The notes below the pieces were generated by a model. That model searched no databases. It had not been told where the DNA came from and saw nothing but the letters and a program-made list of their open reading frames with translations. Shown here piece after piece: positions 55,712 to 64,000 of a stretch of DNA of 64,000 nucleotides (position 1 is the first letter of the stretch; each line of letters starts with the position of its first letter). Source of the stretch: Treponema sp. (GTDB lineage: Bacteria; Spirochaetota; Spirochaetia; Treponematales; Treponemataceae); contig JAGCDP010000016.1 in assembly GCA_017651065.1 (NCBI GenBank), positions 19,762 through 83,761 on the forward strand. The letters run 5' to 3'. Position numbers and translations under genes: made by a program.

Positions 55712-55734
55712 AAATTACCTCAATTGTATTGCGT

Positions 55735-55758
55735 GGTCCCTGAGCCTGTCGAAGGGCC
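55735..55758 (+). repeat. Interspersed palindromic repeat, family A, intergenic
   Basis: The copy begins GGTCCCTGAGCCTGTCGAAG and ends GGCC, in the 77-bp gap between ychF and the HD-GYP gene. It matches the intergenic copy at 14934 in having CCT where most genic copies have CTT. Confidence 0.85.
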
Positions 55759-55788
55759 TCAACAATATCAGTAATTATATAGAAAAAA

Positions 55789-57198
55789 TTAAAGTTCTTC
55801 TAGTTCCTCAATCTCTTCTATTTCTTCAATGTCCTCAATATCCTCAATTTCTTCGAGGCCATCGGTAATTTCTTCAATGTTGTTTGTGATTAAATCGGCG
55901 TCGTTAAAAAGATAATCATTATATTCTTTAAGAACATTCGAGAAGTCAACTTTAAGGAAGGTCTGAAGATATTGCTGTTCACTTCGAATATCATCGTAGT
56001 TGTCTACAAGGATTTTTACAATTTCGGCATCGAGTTCGCCTTCTTCTGTCATTTTTGTAATTATGCCGAGCGTGTGTTCCTTTGAAAATTCGCCCTTGTA
56101 GCTGCGATTGTCTGTAAGTGCACTTGTAATATCGGCAATTGTTAAAATCCTTTGATTCTGGTTAAGCACGCTTGCATCCAGATGCTGCGGGTATCCTTTG
56201 CCGTTGAGTTTTTCGTGGTGACGACCGGCTGTTTCAAAAATATTTGAAGAAACTATATTGCCAAGAATTCTTCTTGTATGGTTTACATGATAGCGCATAA
56301 TACCCATGTCTTCAGGAGAAAGCTTTCCAGGGAATTCCAGAATGCGGGTAGGTGTGGCAATTTTTCCAATGTCGTGAACTATGGCAGAAGTAAAAAGTGT
56401 GTTCAAATCTTCATCATTTAATTTCAATCTTTTACCAAGCGACAGGGCATAACAGGAAGTATTGATTGAGTGAGTCAAAGTAACCGTACTTTTAAAATCA
56501 AGAAAATAAACAAGAAGCTTTAATGCCTGATGTGTTCCTTCCGGACTAAGTCTTATGCGGTAAAGATATTTTTCAAGCTCCCAGAAATAGTCGGAATTTT
56601 TTATCTGCGAAACAAGTGCGCCGTCTTTATTAAGTTTATTAAAGGCTTCTGCAAAATCAGGATCAAAAAAACCAGGGGCAAGTTCATTAATATCTGCAGG
56701 AAAAGGTTTGTCCGGATTTTTTGCAATAAAATCGCTGGCTCTTGCGCACATATAAAGTATAGATTTGTAATCTGTCTGATAAAGAAACTTTTTTTGAATT
56801 TCATCAAAGGGCTGATTAAAATCTTCAAGTGCCTGGGCATCGTTTTGAAGCGGTGTCATAAATTCCAGATAGTAGTACGAAAACATGTATTTGCTTTTTG
56901 TTCGTTTTTCATCTGAAAAATACTGAATGTCGCTGGAAAAAGGAGTTTCGTTATAAAGAATATCCTGCCTGAAAAATCCAAGTGTATGAAAAAGCGCCAG
57001 CACAACCAGATTTGGTATTGAACAATGACTGTTCATCGGATATTCCTGTGCAACTTTGAGCGCCATATAAGCAGTTCTTTCATTATGCAGAACAATATTG
57101 TTGTTAATATTAAACAACATACGGTTTGCAATTCGGATTATCTGCCCGGCATTAAGAGTATCTTCAGGTTTATACGCATCCAGATCAAACTGCGCCAT
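55789..57198 (-). CDS. HD-GYP domain phosphodiesterase with acidic repeat tail
   Basis: A 469-residue cytoplasmic protein. The HD-GYP domain occupies about 225-400, with HDIGKIATP (His275, Asp276), a YHVNHTRRILG segment and RHHEKLNGKGYP (GYP near 333). Such domains hydrolyse cyclic di-GMP, so it should lower the second messenger that controls motility and surface behaviour. The N-terminal 220 residues look like a degenerate HD-type or sensory region (SIPNLVVLALFHTLG). The last 30 residues are a Glu/Asp/Ile repeat encoded by 9-bp units at 55797-55860. Transcribed toward ychF. Confidence 0.88.
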   Translation of the reverse strand: MAQFDLDAYKPEDTLNAGQIIRIANRMLFNINNNIVLHNERTAYMALKVAQEYPMNSHCSIPNLVVLALFHTLGFFRQDILYNETPFSSDIQYFSDEKRTKSKYMFSYYYLEFMTPLQNDAQALEDFNQPFDEIQKKFLYQTDYKSILYMCARASDFIAKNPDKPFPADINELAPGFFDPDFAEAFNKLNKDGALVSQIKNSDYFWELEKYLYRIRLSPEGTHQALKLLVYFLDFKSTVTLTHSINTSCYALSLGKRLKLNDEDLNTLFTSAIVHDIGKIATPTRILEFPGKLSPEDMGIMRYHVNHTRRILGNIVSSNIFETAGRHHEKLNGKGYPQHLDASVLNQNQRILTIADITSALTDNRSYKGEFSKEHTLGIITKMTEEGELDAEIVKILVDNYDDIRSEQQYLQTFLKVDFSNVLKEYNDYLFNDADLITNNIEEITDGLEEIEDIEDIEEIEEIEELEEL

Positions 57199-57225
57199 AA
57201 TATAATATTATAGCACTCTTAACAG

Positions 57226-58125
57226 TTAAATCAATTTATTTAAGATATTATCCTTTTGCCGCCAGTTTTTGTTAACTTTTACCTGAAGGTCAAGATCTAT
57301 TTTCTGAATGTAAATTTCACTGAGTTTTTTGAGGGCTGCCATTCTGATTTCTTTGATTTTTGAAGCGCCTTTGCCGATTACAATTCCTTTCTGGCTTTCG
57401 CGTTCTACACAAAGAAATGCGCGTATCCAGAGTTTTTTGCCTTCGTTACGGTGTTCAACATCTGCAACTTCTACATAAACTGCGTGTGGAATTTCATCTG
57501 CCAGCCGGTTAATTGCTTCGCCGCGGATAACTTCACAAATGCGGAAGGTAAGGTCCTGGTCTGTATATGTTTCTTCGTCGTAAATAGGATCGCCTTGTGG
57601 TGAAATGTCGTAAAGTGCGCGCAGTACTTCGTTTATGCCTGTGTCTTTCTGTGCAGACATTTCAAGTATTCGTTGTGCCGGAATTTCTGGAAGAGTTTCA
57701 CTTATAAACTGGCGTACAGGAAACGGTTTTGCCTGAGGTGAGTCTATTTTATTTATGGCAACAACTGTTTTTTTCTGAAGGCCTTTGAGAAGAGCTGCAG
57801 TATGAACTTCCTCTTCTCCGGCTGGTCGAGTTGCATCTATTACATAAAGCGCGCAGTCAATTCCTTCAAGCTGGCTTTCTGTAACGCTTCGAAGCCTCTG
57901 GTTCAATTTCTTTTCTGAATCGTGGTAGCCCGGAGTATCTATAAAAATAAGTTGCCCGAACGAAGTATTTACAATTCCTTTAATTGCATTTCGCGTAGTT
58001 TGAGGAATAGGTGATACAATGCTTACAGGTTCCTGGCAGGCAGTATTCAAAAATGTAGATTTTCCTGCACTAGGGCGGCCGATTATTGCAACAACGGCGG
58101 TTTTTAAAGATTCAGTTTGTTCCAT
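57226..58125 (-). CDS. era: GTPase Era
   Basis: The start at 58125 (MEQTESLKTAVVAIIGRPSA) fits family length, giving about 299 residues; the frame is open 45 bp further upstream but that part has no family match. G1 is GRPSAGKST, G3 is DTPGYHD and G4 is NKID. The C-terminal KH domain contains KGIVIGKGASKIKEIRMAAL. Era binds 16S rRNA and helps assemble the 30S subunit. No clear ribosome-binding site is seen. It diverges from glgX across 45 bp. Confidence 0.95.
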   Translation of the reverse strand: MEQTESLKTAVVAIIGRPSAGKSTFLNTACQEPVSIVSPIPQTTRNAIKGIVNTSFGQLIFIDTPGYHDSEKKLNQRLRSVTESQLEGIDCALYVIDATRPAGEEEVHTAALLKGLQKKTVVAINKIDSPQAKPFPVRQFISETLPEIPAQRILEMSAQKDTGINEVLRALYDISPQGDPIYDEETYTDQDLTFRICEVIRGEAINRLADEIPHAVYVEVADVEHRNEGKKLWIRAFLCVERESQKGIVIGKGASKIKEIRMAALKKLSEIYIQKIDLDLQVKVNKNWRQKDNILNKLI

Positions 58126-58170
58126 AAGTGCATTGTAGCATATTTTCGTGTTAAATGATAATATGAACAC

Positions 58171-60315
58171 ATGCCAGATGTAATTACTAAAGCAGGAATA
58201 CCTTTGCCTTTGGGTGCCACTATTACTCCAAACGGCGTGAACTTTTCTATATATAGTAAGGATGCTTCTTCGGTAAGCCTATGTCTTTTTGAAAGCGACA
58301 TGGCACAGCAGCCTTATACAGTAGTTACATTTGACCCTTCCAAAAACCGCACCGGCGATATCTGGCATATTGAACTTTGCGGGGCAAAAGCAGGTACACT
58401 TTATCTTTACAAGGTAGACGGTCCTTACGAGCCAACCCACGGACTTCGTTTTAATAAAAACAAATATCTTTTTGACCCTTATTCAAAAGCTTTTACAATT
58501 GGTTCTGTTTTTCGTTCTTACAACAAGCAGCACCGCATGGGCTTTTCTGCAAACGAAGGCGGCGAGCTTCAAGACCTTTCTGACTTTCCAAAATGTGTTG
58601 TAGTAGATGACAGCTTTGACTGGGAAGGGGATCGTCCGCTTAATTATCCTCTTGAAAAATCTGTAATTTACGAAACTCATCTTAAAGGCTTTACAGCAGC
58701 CGCTTCTTCGGGAGTCGCTCCAGAAATTGCAGGCACTTATAAAGGTTTTACAAGCAAGGTAGATTATCTTCGCGACCTTGGCGTTACTGCAGTAGAGCTT
58801 CTTCCTGTTTTTGAATTTGACGAAAACGAAAATGCAAATACAAATCCGCGTACCGGAGAAACTCTTGTAAATTACTGGGGCTATTCTACAATAGGATTTT
58901 TTGCTCCAAAAACAAGTTATGCTTCTGACCGTTCACCGGGTGGTCCTGTCCGTGAATTTAAACAAATGGTAAAGGAACTTCATCGTGCCGGCATAGAAGT
59001 AATTCTTGATGTTGTATACAACCACACAGCCGAAGGAAATGAACGAGGCTATGCTTTTGAATTCCGCGGACTTCAGAATGATGTTTATTATTCACTTCCA
59101 CAAAATGACAAGCAGTATTATATGAACTTCAGCGGCTGCGGAAACAGCGTAAATTGTAATCATCCTGTAACGGCACAGTTTATTTTGGACAGTCTTCGTT
59201 ACTGGGTTTTGGAAATGCATGTAGACGGTTTCCGCTTTGACTTAGCTTCTATTCTTACACGCGCGCCAAACGGAGCCCCAATTCCTTACGATATGCCAAG
59301 CCTTACAGCAATCATAAGCCAGGATCCCATTCTTGCAAATACAAAAATAATTGCAGAACCTTGGGACTGTGCAGGTCTGTATCAGCTTGGAGGTTTTCCT
59401 GGTGGAACTCTTCCTGGAGATAACCGCTGGTCTGAATGGAACGGCCGCTTCCGTGATGATATCCGCCGCTTTATCCGCGGTGATGACGATTCAACAACTG
59501 CAGCAGCAACACGCATTGCAGGAAGTTCAGACACATACAATCATTCCGGTCGTGCTCCAACTGCTTCAATAAACTTTATTACAGCTCATGACGGTTTTAC
59601 TCTAAATGACCTTGTAACATACAACCACAAACACAACGAAGAAAACGGTGAACAAAACCGCGACGGTTCAGACGATAACTTAAGTTATAATAACGGCTTT
59701 GAAGGGGAGTGCAGTAATCCAAAGATTCAGGCACAGCGCATACGCAAAATTAAAAACTTCCTTATTTATCTTATGGTTTCACAGGGAGTTCCAATGCTGC
59801 TTGCCGGTGACGAAATGCGCCGTACTCAAGGTGGTAACAACAATGCCTACTGCCAGGACAACGAAATCAGCTGGCTTGACTGGAACCTTGCACAGAAAAA
59901 TGCCGGTCTTGTCCGTTTTACAAAAAATCTTATTTCATACCGCAAAGCTCACAACGTATTCAGCCGTACAAAATTCTTTACAGACAGCTACGACAAAGAT
60001 ACTGTTCCAGAAATTGCCTGGTACGACATAAACGCAAAAAATCCGGACTGGACAAAGCAGAAACGCTTCCTTGCATTTAAGCTTAATGGCGCAGTTTCCG
60101 GAGATACAGATTTTTACATTGCCACAAACACAGATATATACGACCTCACAATAACACTTCCAGCTCTTGCAGATGGTCGCAAGTGGTATCTTGTTACCGA
60201 TACCTCTCTTGCTGCACCAGAAGATATTGCCCAGCCTGGCAGTGAAGAATTACTTCAGGAACAGCGTCGCTACGTACTTTTGTCTGGCGCAACGGTAATG
60301 CTTATAGGAAAATAA
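58171..60315 (+). CDS. glgX: Glycogen debranching enzyme (GH13, isoamylase type)
   Basis: A 714-residue enzyme with an N-terminal CBM48 domain (LPLGATITPNGVNFSIYSKD) and a GH13 barrel. Catalytic residues are Asp357 in GFRFDLAS, Glu396 in IIAEPWDC and Asp474 in TAHDGFTLND; VILDVVYNHTAEG is the first conserved region. It cleaves alpha-1,6 branches of glycogen after phosphorylase has shortened the outer chains. A glycogen phosphorylase gene lies 2.5 kb downstream on the same strand, consistent with a shared role in reserve mobilisation. Confidence 0.95.
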   Translation: MPDVITKAGIPLPLGATITPNGVNFSIYSKDASSVSLCLFESDMAQQPYTVVTFDPSKNRTGDIWHIELCGAKAGTLYLYKVDGPYEPTHGLRFNKNKYLFDPYSKAFTIGSVFRSYNKQHRMGFSANEGGELQDLSDFPKCVVVDDSFDWEGDRPLNYPLEKSVIYETHLKGFTAAASSGVAPEIAGTYKGFTSKVDYLRDLGVTAVELLPVFEFDENENANTNPRTGETLVNYWGYSTIGFFAPKTSYASDRSPGGPVREFKQMVKELHRAGIEVILDVVYNHTAEGNERGYAFEFRGLQNDVYYSLPQNDKQYYMNFSGCGNSVNCNHPVTAQFILDSLRYWVLEMHVDGFRFDLASILTRAPNGAPIPYDMPSLTAIISQDPILANTKIIAEPWDCAGLYQLGGFPGGTLPGDNRWSEWNGRFRDDIRRFIRGDDDSTTAAATRIAGSSDTYNHSGRAPTASINFITAHDGFTLNDLVTYNHKHNEENGEQNRDGSDDNLSYNNGFEGECSNPKIQAQRIRKIKNFLIYLMVSQGVPMLLAGDEMRRTQGGNNNAYCQDNEISWLDWNLAQKNAGLVRFTKNLISYRKAHNVFSRTKFFTDSYDKDTVPEIAWYDINAKNPDWTKQKRFLAFKLNGAVSGDTDFYIATNTDIYDLTITLPALADGRKWYLVTDTSLAAPEDIAQPGSEELLQEQRRYVLLSGATVMLIGK

Positions 60316-60333
60316 AAGAGGAAAACACACCTG

Positions 60334-62718
60334 ATGTTTGATTATATACGTTTACATCAATTAAACATAATGCTCGTTCTTAGCAGTATTTGTGTGCTCC
60401 TTGCTTTTTTTGCCTGTATTACAAAATCTATTACCAGAAAAAAGAGAGCCGGACTTTTTCTTACAGAGATAAGTGCTGCCATCATGCTTTTTGCAGATCG
60501 TCTTGCATATATCTATCGTGGAGACACTTCTGAGCTTGGCTGGTTCATGGTTCGCTTTTCCAATTTTACAGTTTTCTTTTTTACACTTTTTATACTTTTA
60601 TCTTTTAATCTTTATCTTGAAGATTTGTTTATTACAAACAGCAATGGTAAAAGCATTCCAAAAAGACTTTATGCCGTAAGCATCCTTGTTGTTCTTGGAA
60701 TGCTTATACTCATTATTTCTCAGTTTACCGGCTGGTACTATTTTTTTGATTCTACAAACCACTATCAGAGGGGTCCTTTTTTTATTATCAGCTATGTTGT
60801 TCCTCTTGCCAGTCTTTTTATTCAGCTTTCTTCTATTTTTGATTTATATTCCAGCCTTAGTCGTGTAATCCGTACATCCCTCGTGTTCTTTACGGTTATT
60901 CCTATTATTGCTTCAATAGCCCAGATTTTTGTATATGGAATTTCACTCACAAATATTTCTATTGTAGGAACCGCAGTTCTTCTTTATATTTTTGCCCTTA
61001 TTGATATTAACAACACGGCAGAAAGAGCCACCAAGCTGGAAATGGAATATTTAAAGAAAAGTCAGCAGAGTTCCCAGCGCCTCTTTGAACAGACTGCAAC
61101 AGCCCTTGTAAATGCAATAGATGCCAAAGATAAATATACCCACGGACATTCTTCCAGGGTTGCAGAATATTCCAGAAAGATTGCAGAGATTTATGGAAAA
61201 AGCGAACAGGAATGCCGCGAAATTTATTATGCCGCGCTTTTGCATGATGTAGGAAAAATTGGTATTCCAAAAGAAATTATCAATAAAGAAGGCATGCTTA
61301 CAAAAGAAGAATACGAGGTAATTAAGCAGCATCCAGTTGTAGGAAAACAGATTCTTTCCAGCATCAGCGAGTATCCATATTTGAGTATCTGTGCCAACCA
61401 CCACCACGAGCGTTATGACGGCAAGGGTTACCCTGAAAAACTCAAGGGAGAGGATATTCCTGAGATTGCCCGGATTGTTGCCGTTGCCGATGCCTATGAT
61501 GCCATGACCTCTAAACGAAGTTACCGTGATCCAATTCCCCAGCAAAAGGTTAGGGAGGAATTTGTAAAGGGTGCAGGCATTCAGTTTGATCCTGAATTTT
61601 CTAAGATTATGCTTCACCTTATAGACCTTGATTCCGAATACGAAATGAAGGAAAAGGCAGATGTAAAGGAGCTTGCCGGAAAGAACGAGCTTGAGTGTAA
61701 AAAATACCGGGATACAGTTTCGGAAGGAATTGTTGTAACTCCATTTATTACAAGAATTCATCTTAAGAGCGTCCCGCTGCCGGAGGGAAATAATAGAAGC
61801 CGGGTATGCCTGCCTTCTCTGGTGCTTTTTGATTCTCTGGACGGGCGAATCCATCTGGATGAAAAGCTCAAAAAAGAATTGAATTACTGCGAATATGGTC
61901 AGTTCCGTTTTGATGGTGCCTATGTAAATTCTGAGCTTAGAAAAATACAGCTTAAAAAAACAGAAAATCCGGAAGCTTTTCAAAATACCCCAAACGAATA
62001 TGATCTGGAGTTTGTAAAATTCCGCGACCACATGCTTTTAAAAATCCAAAGCCAGGCTCAGACTATTACCTTTACAATTGCTTTTCAGGACAGTTCCCGC
62101 TATGCCTATTTAAGTCTTACCGGCGAAAGCTGCTTTATAAGTGGTGTAGAAATTTATAAAGAAGAAAAGATGATTGACCCTTCTTACATTCCGCGTATTG
62201 CAGAAGAAATAAGCTACATTGATGTTCCTGAAGGTGATATTCCGAATATACAGATAGAAGGCTATCGTTCTGCATTTTCTCAGAGTATCCCTTTTACCGA
62301 CGAAATGCAAATAAGCTTTCATTCAAAAAGTCTGCCTACAGCAAGGCTTGTATGGCATTGTCCTTTTGTGGTTTTATATACCTCTGATGACCAGACTGTG
62401 AACGGCCCAGGTTACAGGGAATTTGCCCTTATTCGTTTTGACGGCGAAAACTGGGAATCGGATGACAGTGTAGAAAATCAGATGATTGTTAATAAAAATG
62501 ATGCCTTTACCGGCTGGGATGTCTGGAAGGTAATGAACCGGATTGGCTTTGACTGCACGGTTTCTTTTAAACGCAAGGGTAATGTGCTTACAGTTTTTAC
62601 AGAAAACGGGGGTATTTCCATTAAAAACATTACAACCCTGGACCAGAGTGTAAAAAATGTATATGTAACCCTCACCGGCGACCAGTGTGCAATTACGAAT
62701 ATAAGAATTAAAAAGTAG
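60334..62718 (+). CDS. Membrane HD-GYP phosphodiesterase with C-terminal beta domain
   Basis: A 794-residue protein. The first 235 residues hold about seven hydrophobic helices, a 7TM-type receptor-like module. An HD-GYP domain follows: HGHSSRVAEYS, LLHDVGKIGIP (His304, Asp305), NHHHERYDGKGYPEKL (GYP 365-367) and ADAYDAMTS. It should hydrolyse cyclic di-GMP in response to a membrane signal. Uncommonly, about 340 residues follow the catalytic domain and appear as beta-sandwich-like repeats (VTPFITRIHLKSVPLPEG, and near the end FTENGGISIKNITTL). It lies 18 bp after glgX and is probably co-transcribed with it. Confidence 0.88.
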   Translation: MFDYIRLHQLNIMLVLSSICVLLAFFACITKSITRKKRAGLFLTEISAAIMLFADRLAYIYRGDTSELGWFMVRFSNFTVFFFTLFILLSFNLYLEDLFITNSNGKSIPKRLYAVSILVVLGMLILIISQFTGWYYFFDSTNHYQRGPFFIISYVVPLASLFIQLSSIFDLYSSLSRVIRTSLVFFTVIPIIASIAQIFVYGISLTNISIVGTAVLLYIFALIDINNTAERATKLEMEYLKKSQQSSQRLFEQTATALVNAIDAKDKYTHGHSSRVAEYSRKIAEIYGKSEQECREIYYAALLHDVGKIGIPKEIINKEGMLTKEEYEVIKQHPVVGKQILSSISEYPYLSICANHHHERYDGKGYPEKLKGEDIPEIARIVAVADAYDAMTSKRSYRDPIPQQKVREEFVKGAGIQFDPEFSKIMLHLIDLDSEYEMKEKADVKELAGKNELECKKYRDTVSEGIVVTPFITRIHLKSVPLPEGNNRSRVCLPSLVLFDSLDGRIHLDEKLKKELNYCEYGQFRFDGAYVNSELRKIQLKKTENPEAFQNTPNEYDLEFVKFRDHMLLKIQSQAQTITFTIAFQDSSRYAYLSLTGESCFISGVEIYKEEKMIDPSYIPRIAEEISYIDVPEGDIPNIQIEGYRSAFSQSIPFTDEMQISFHSKSLPTARLVWHCPFVVLYTSDDQTVNGPGYREFALIRFDGENWESDDSVENQMIVNKNDAFTGWDVWKVMNRIGFDCTVSFKRKGNVLTVFTENGGISIKNITTLDQSVKNVYVTLTGDQCAITNIRIKK

Positions 62719-62807
62719 CAATCCACGTATAAGTTGCAACTCCCCAAATTATGATGTAAAATGTAATATTATTAATAAACTCATTGTAACAAGTATACTT
62801 TTATTTT

Positions 62808-62812
62808 AGGAG
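62808..62812 (+). promoter_or_regulatory. Ribosome-binding site of the glycogen phosphorylase gene
   Basis: AGGAG lies nine bases before the ATG at 62822 and fixes that start. The 100-bp gap upstream is AT-rich and likely contains the gene's own promoter. Confidence 0.6.
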
Positions 62813-62821
62813 ACTTTTTAA

Positions 62822-64000
62822 ATGGAATTCAACAAAGAACAATTTAAGGAAAACCTTTCTGCCCGTTTGCGCCGTCAGTATGGAAAGGACATTTCGCAGG
62901 CAAACAAGCATGACCTTTTTGATGCTGTTTCTGCCAGTGCAATAGAAATCATCATGCCAAACTGGATGGCTACCCGCGCAGAATACGATAAAAAACCTGT
63001 AAAGCAGCTTTATTATTTGTCTGCAGAGTTCCTTATGGGACGTGCTCTTAGCAATAACCTTATAAATGCAGGAATCAAAGACTCTGTAAAAGAAGTTTTG
63101 CAGGAAATGAACATCGACTTTGATATGATCGAAGACGAAGAGCCTGATGCTGGTCTTGGAAACGGTGGTCTTGGACGCCTTGCTGCCTGCTTCCTGGATT
63201 CTCTTGCAACTCTTGATTATCCGGGACACGGTTATGGTATCCGCTACGAATACGGTATGTTTGAACAGCGCATTCAGGACGGTTACCAGGTAGAGTATCC
63301 TGATAACTGGCTTGCCCACCGCGACCCTTGGGAAATCAAACGTTCTGATCTTGCAGTTACTGTAAAGTTTGGCGGAAACATCTGTTACGGAAAAACTCCT
63401 GACGGTCAGCCACGCTTTTATATAGAAAACGCAGAGGAAGTTACAGCAACTCCTTATGATATGCCAATCATTGGTTATGACACAAAAACTGTAAATACTT
63501 TGCGCTTGTGGCAGGCATCTTCTCCAAACGGATTCGATCTTCAGCTCTTTAATAACATGGAATACAACCGTGCCGTTGAACGCCAGAACAGTGCAGAAAA
63601 TATCAGCCGCGTTTTGTATCCTAATGATAACGGTCCAAGCGGTAAGGCACTCCGCCTCAAGCAGCAGTACTTCTTCAGCTCTGCTTCGCTCCAGGATTTA
63701 GTTCGCCACTATGTTGCAAATCACGGAACAGACTTCAGTAAGTTTGCAGACTATCATGTAATTCAGCTCAACGATACTCACCCGGTAGTTGCAATTCCTG
63801 AACTTATGCGCATCCTGCTTGATGACTACAATGTTGGCTGGGATGATGCCTGGAACGTTGTAACACATACCTTTGCTTATACTAACCATACAATTCTGGC
63901 TGAGGCTTTGGAGAAGTGGCCTATCTCTATTTTCCAGGGACTGCTTCCACGTATCTACCAGATTGTAGAAGAAATCAACCGCCGTCTTGTAATTGAACTG
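62822..64000 (+). CDS. glgP: Glycogen/starch phosphorylase (N-terminal half; continues beyond window)
   Basis: Translation gives 393 codons open to the window edge; the family is usually about 800 residues, so roughly half is present. Signatures are QLYYLSAEFLMGRALSNNLI, EPDAGLGNGGLGRLAACFLD, RYEYGMFEQRI and FNNMEYNRAV, then the conserved VIQLNDTHPVVAIPELMRIL and HTFAYTNHTILAEALEKWP. It phosphorolyses terminal alpha-1,4-glucosyl units to glucose 1-phosphate in the cytoplasm. The PLP lysine lies in the missing C-terminal half. It follows glgX and an HD-GYP gene on the same strand. Confidence 0.95.
   Translation, partial: MEFNKEQFKENLSARLRRQYGKDISQANKHDLFDAVSASAIEIIMPNWMATRAEYDKKPVKQLYYLSAEFLMGRALSNNLINAGIKDSVKEVLQEMNIDFDMIEDEEPDAGLGNGGLGRLAACFLDSLATLDYPGHGYGIRYEYGMFEQRIQDGYQVEYPDNWLAHRDPWEIKRSDLAVTVKFGGNICYGKTPDGQPRFYIENAEEVTATPYDMPIIGYDTKTVNTLRLWQASSPNGFDLQLFNNMEYNRAVERQNSAENISRVLYPNDNGPSGKALRLKQQYFFSSASLQDLVRHYVANHGTDFSKFADYHVIQLNDTHPVVAIPELMRILLDDYNVGWDDAWNVVTHTFAYTNHTILAEALEKWPISIFQGLLPRIYQIVEEINRRLVIEL

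Noticed and set aside
61051..62031. A 326-codon minus-strand frame inside the HD-GYP gene
   Set aside because: The plus strand has clear HD-GYP motifs through this region; the minus frame has a shadow composition (Phe/Asn/Ile-rich) and no ribosome-binding site.

Overview
The window reads as chromosomal DNA of a host-associated, sugar-fermenting spirochaete, most probably a rumen or gut Treponema. The reasons are the low-to-moderate GC content, acetate kinase, uronate and mannan utilisation genes, glycogen enzymes, large lipoproteins with loose spirochaetal lipoboxes (SC after a hydrophobic stretch), a FecR/adenylate cyclase cluster, and a MurA with Asp in place of the catalytic Cys. The species cannot be fixed from this sequence alone. 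No rRNA, tRNA, CRISPR array or complete insertion sequence was seen.

Layout. 0-3.8 kb: a GH130 mannoside phosphorylase and a CE2-type esterase diverge from a palindrome-rich promoter, followed by an NhaC antiporter. 3.8-9.3 kb: accessory genes (an orphan ORF with hairpins in its 3' end, a lipoprotein, a glycosyltransferase and an OLD-like ATPase/TOPRIM nuclease). 9.3-16.4 kb: murA-pepT, a conserved hypothetical with a peptide-binding protein, and ackA. 16.4-23.4 kb: three overlapping genes (mosaic surface protein, class III cyclase, FecR protein), with a DJ-1 family gene convergent. 24.2-47.0 kb: three giant Ig-like lipoproteins of 1664, 1587 and 3878 residues that share a motif directly after the lipidated cysteine; an Rpn-type PD-(D/E)XK nuclease gene lies between the second and third. 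47.0-50.2 kb: an accessory island with two copies of a small-RNA element, a divergent 507-residue unknown and an XRE/Panacea-like regulator. 50.2-53.4 kb: uxuA-GNAT-uxuB. 53.4-64 kb: EEP lipoprotein, ychF, two HD-GYP genes, era, glgX and the 5' part of a glycogen phosphorylase gene.

The best candidate for an undescribed system is at 47.0-47.4 kb. A short RNA with a consensus sigma-70 promoter (17-nt spacer) and a strong terminator converges on a 36-codon ORF for a hydrophobic, then very basic, peptide. The RNA's terminator T-tract overlaps the peptide's last codons and stop. The RNA also carries a 9-nt perfect complement to the peptide's Shine-Dalgarno region. This has the architecture of a type I toxin-antitoxin locus. 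A second copy about 600 bp downstream keeps the RNA but has lost most of the peptide gene.

The window is also seeded with several families of short palindromic repeats. One of them sits in frame inside four different protein genes.
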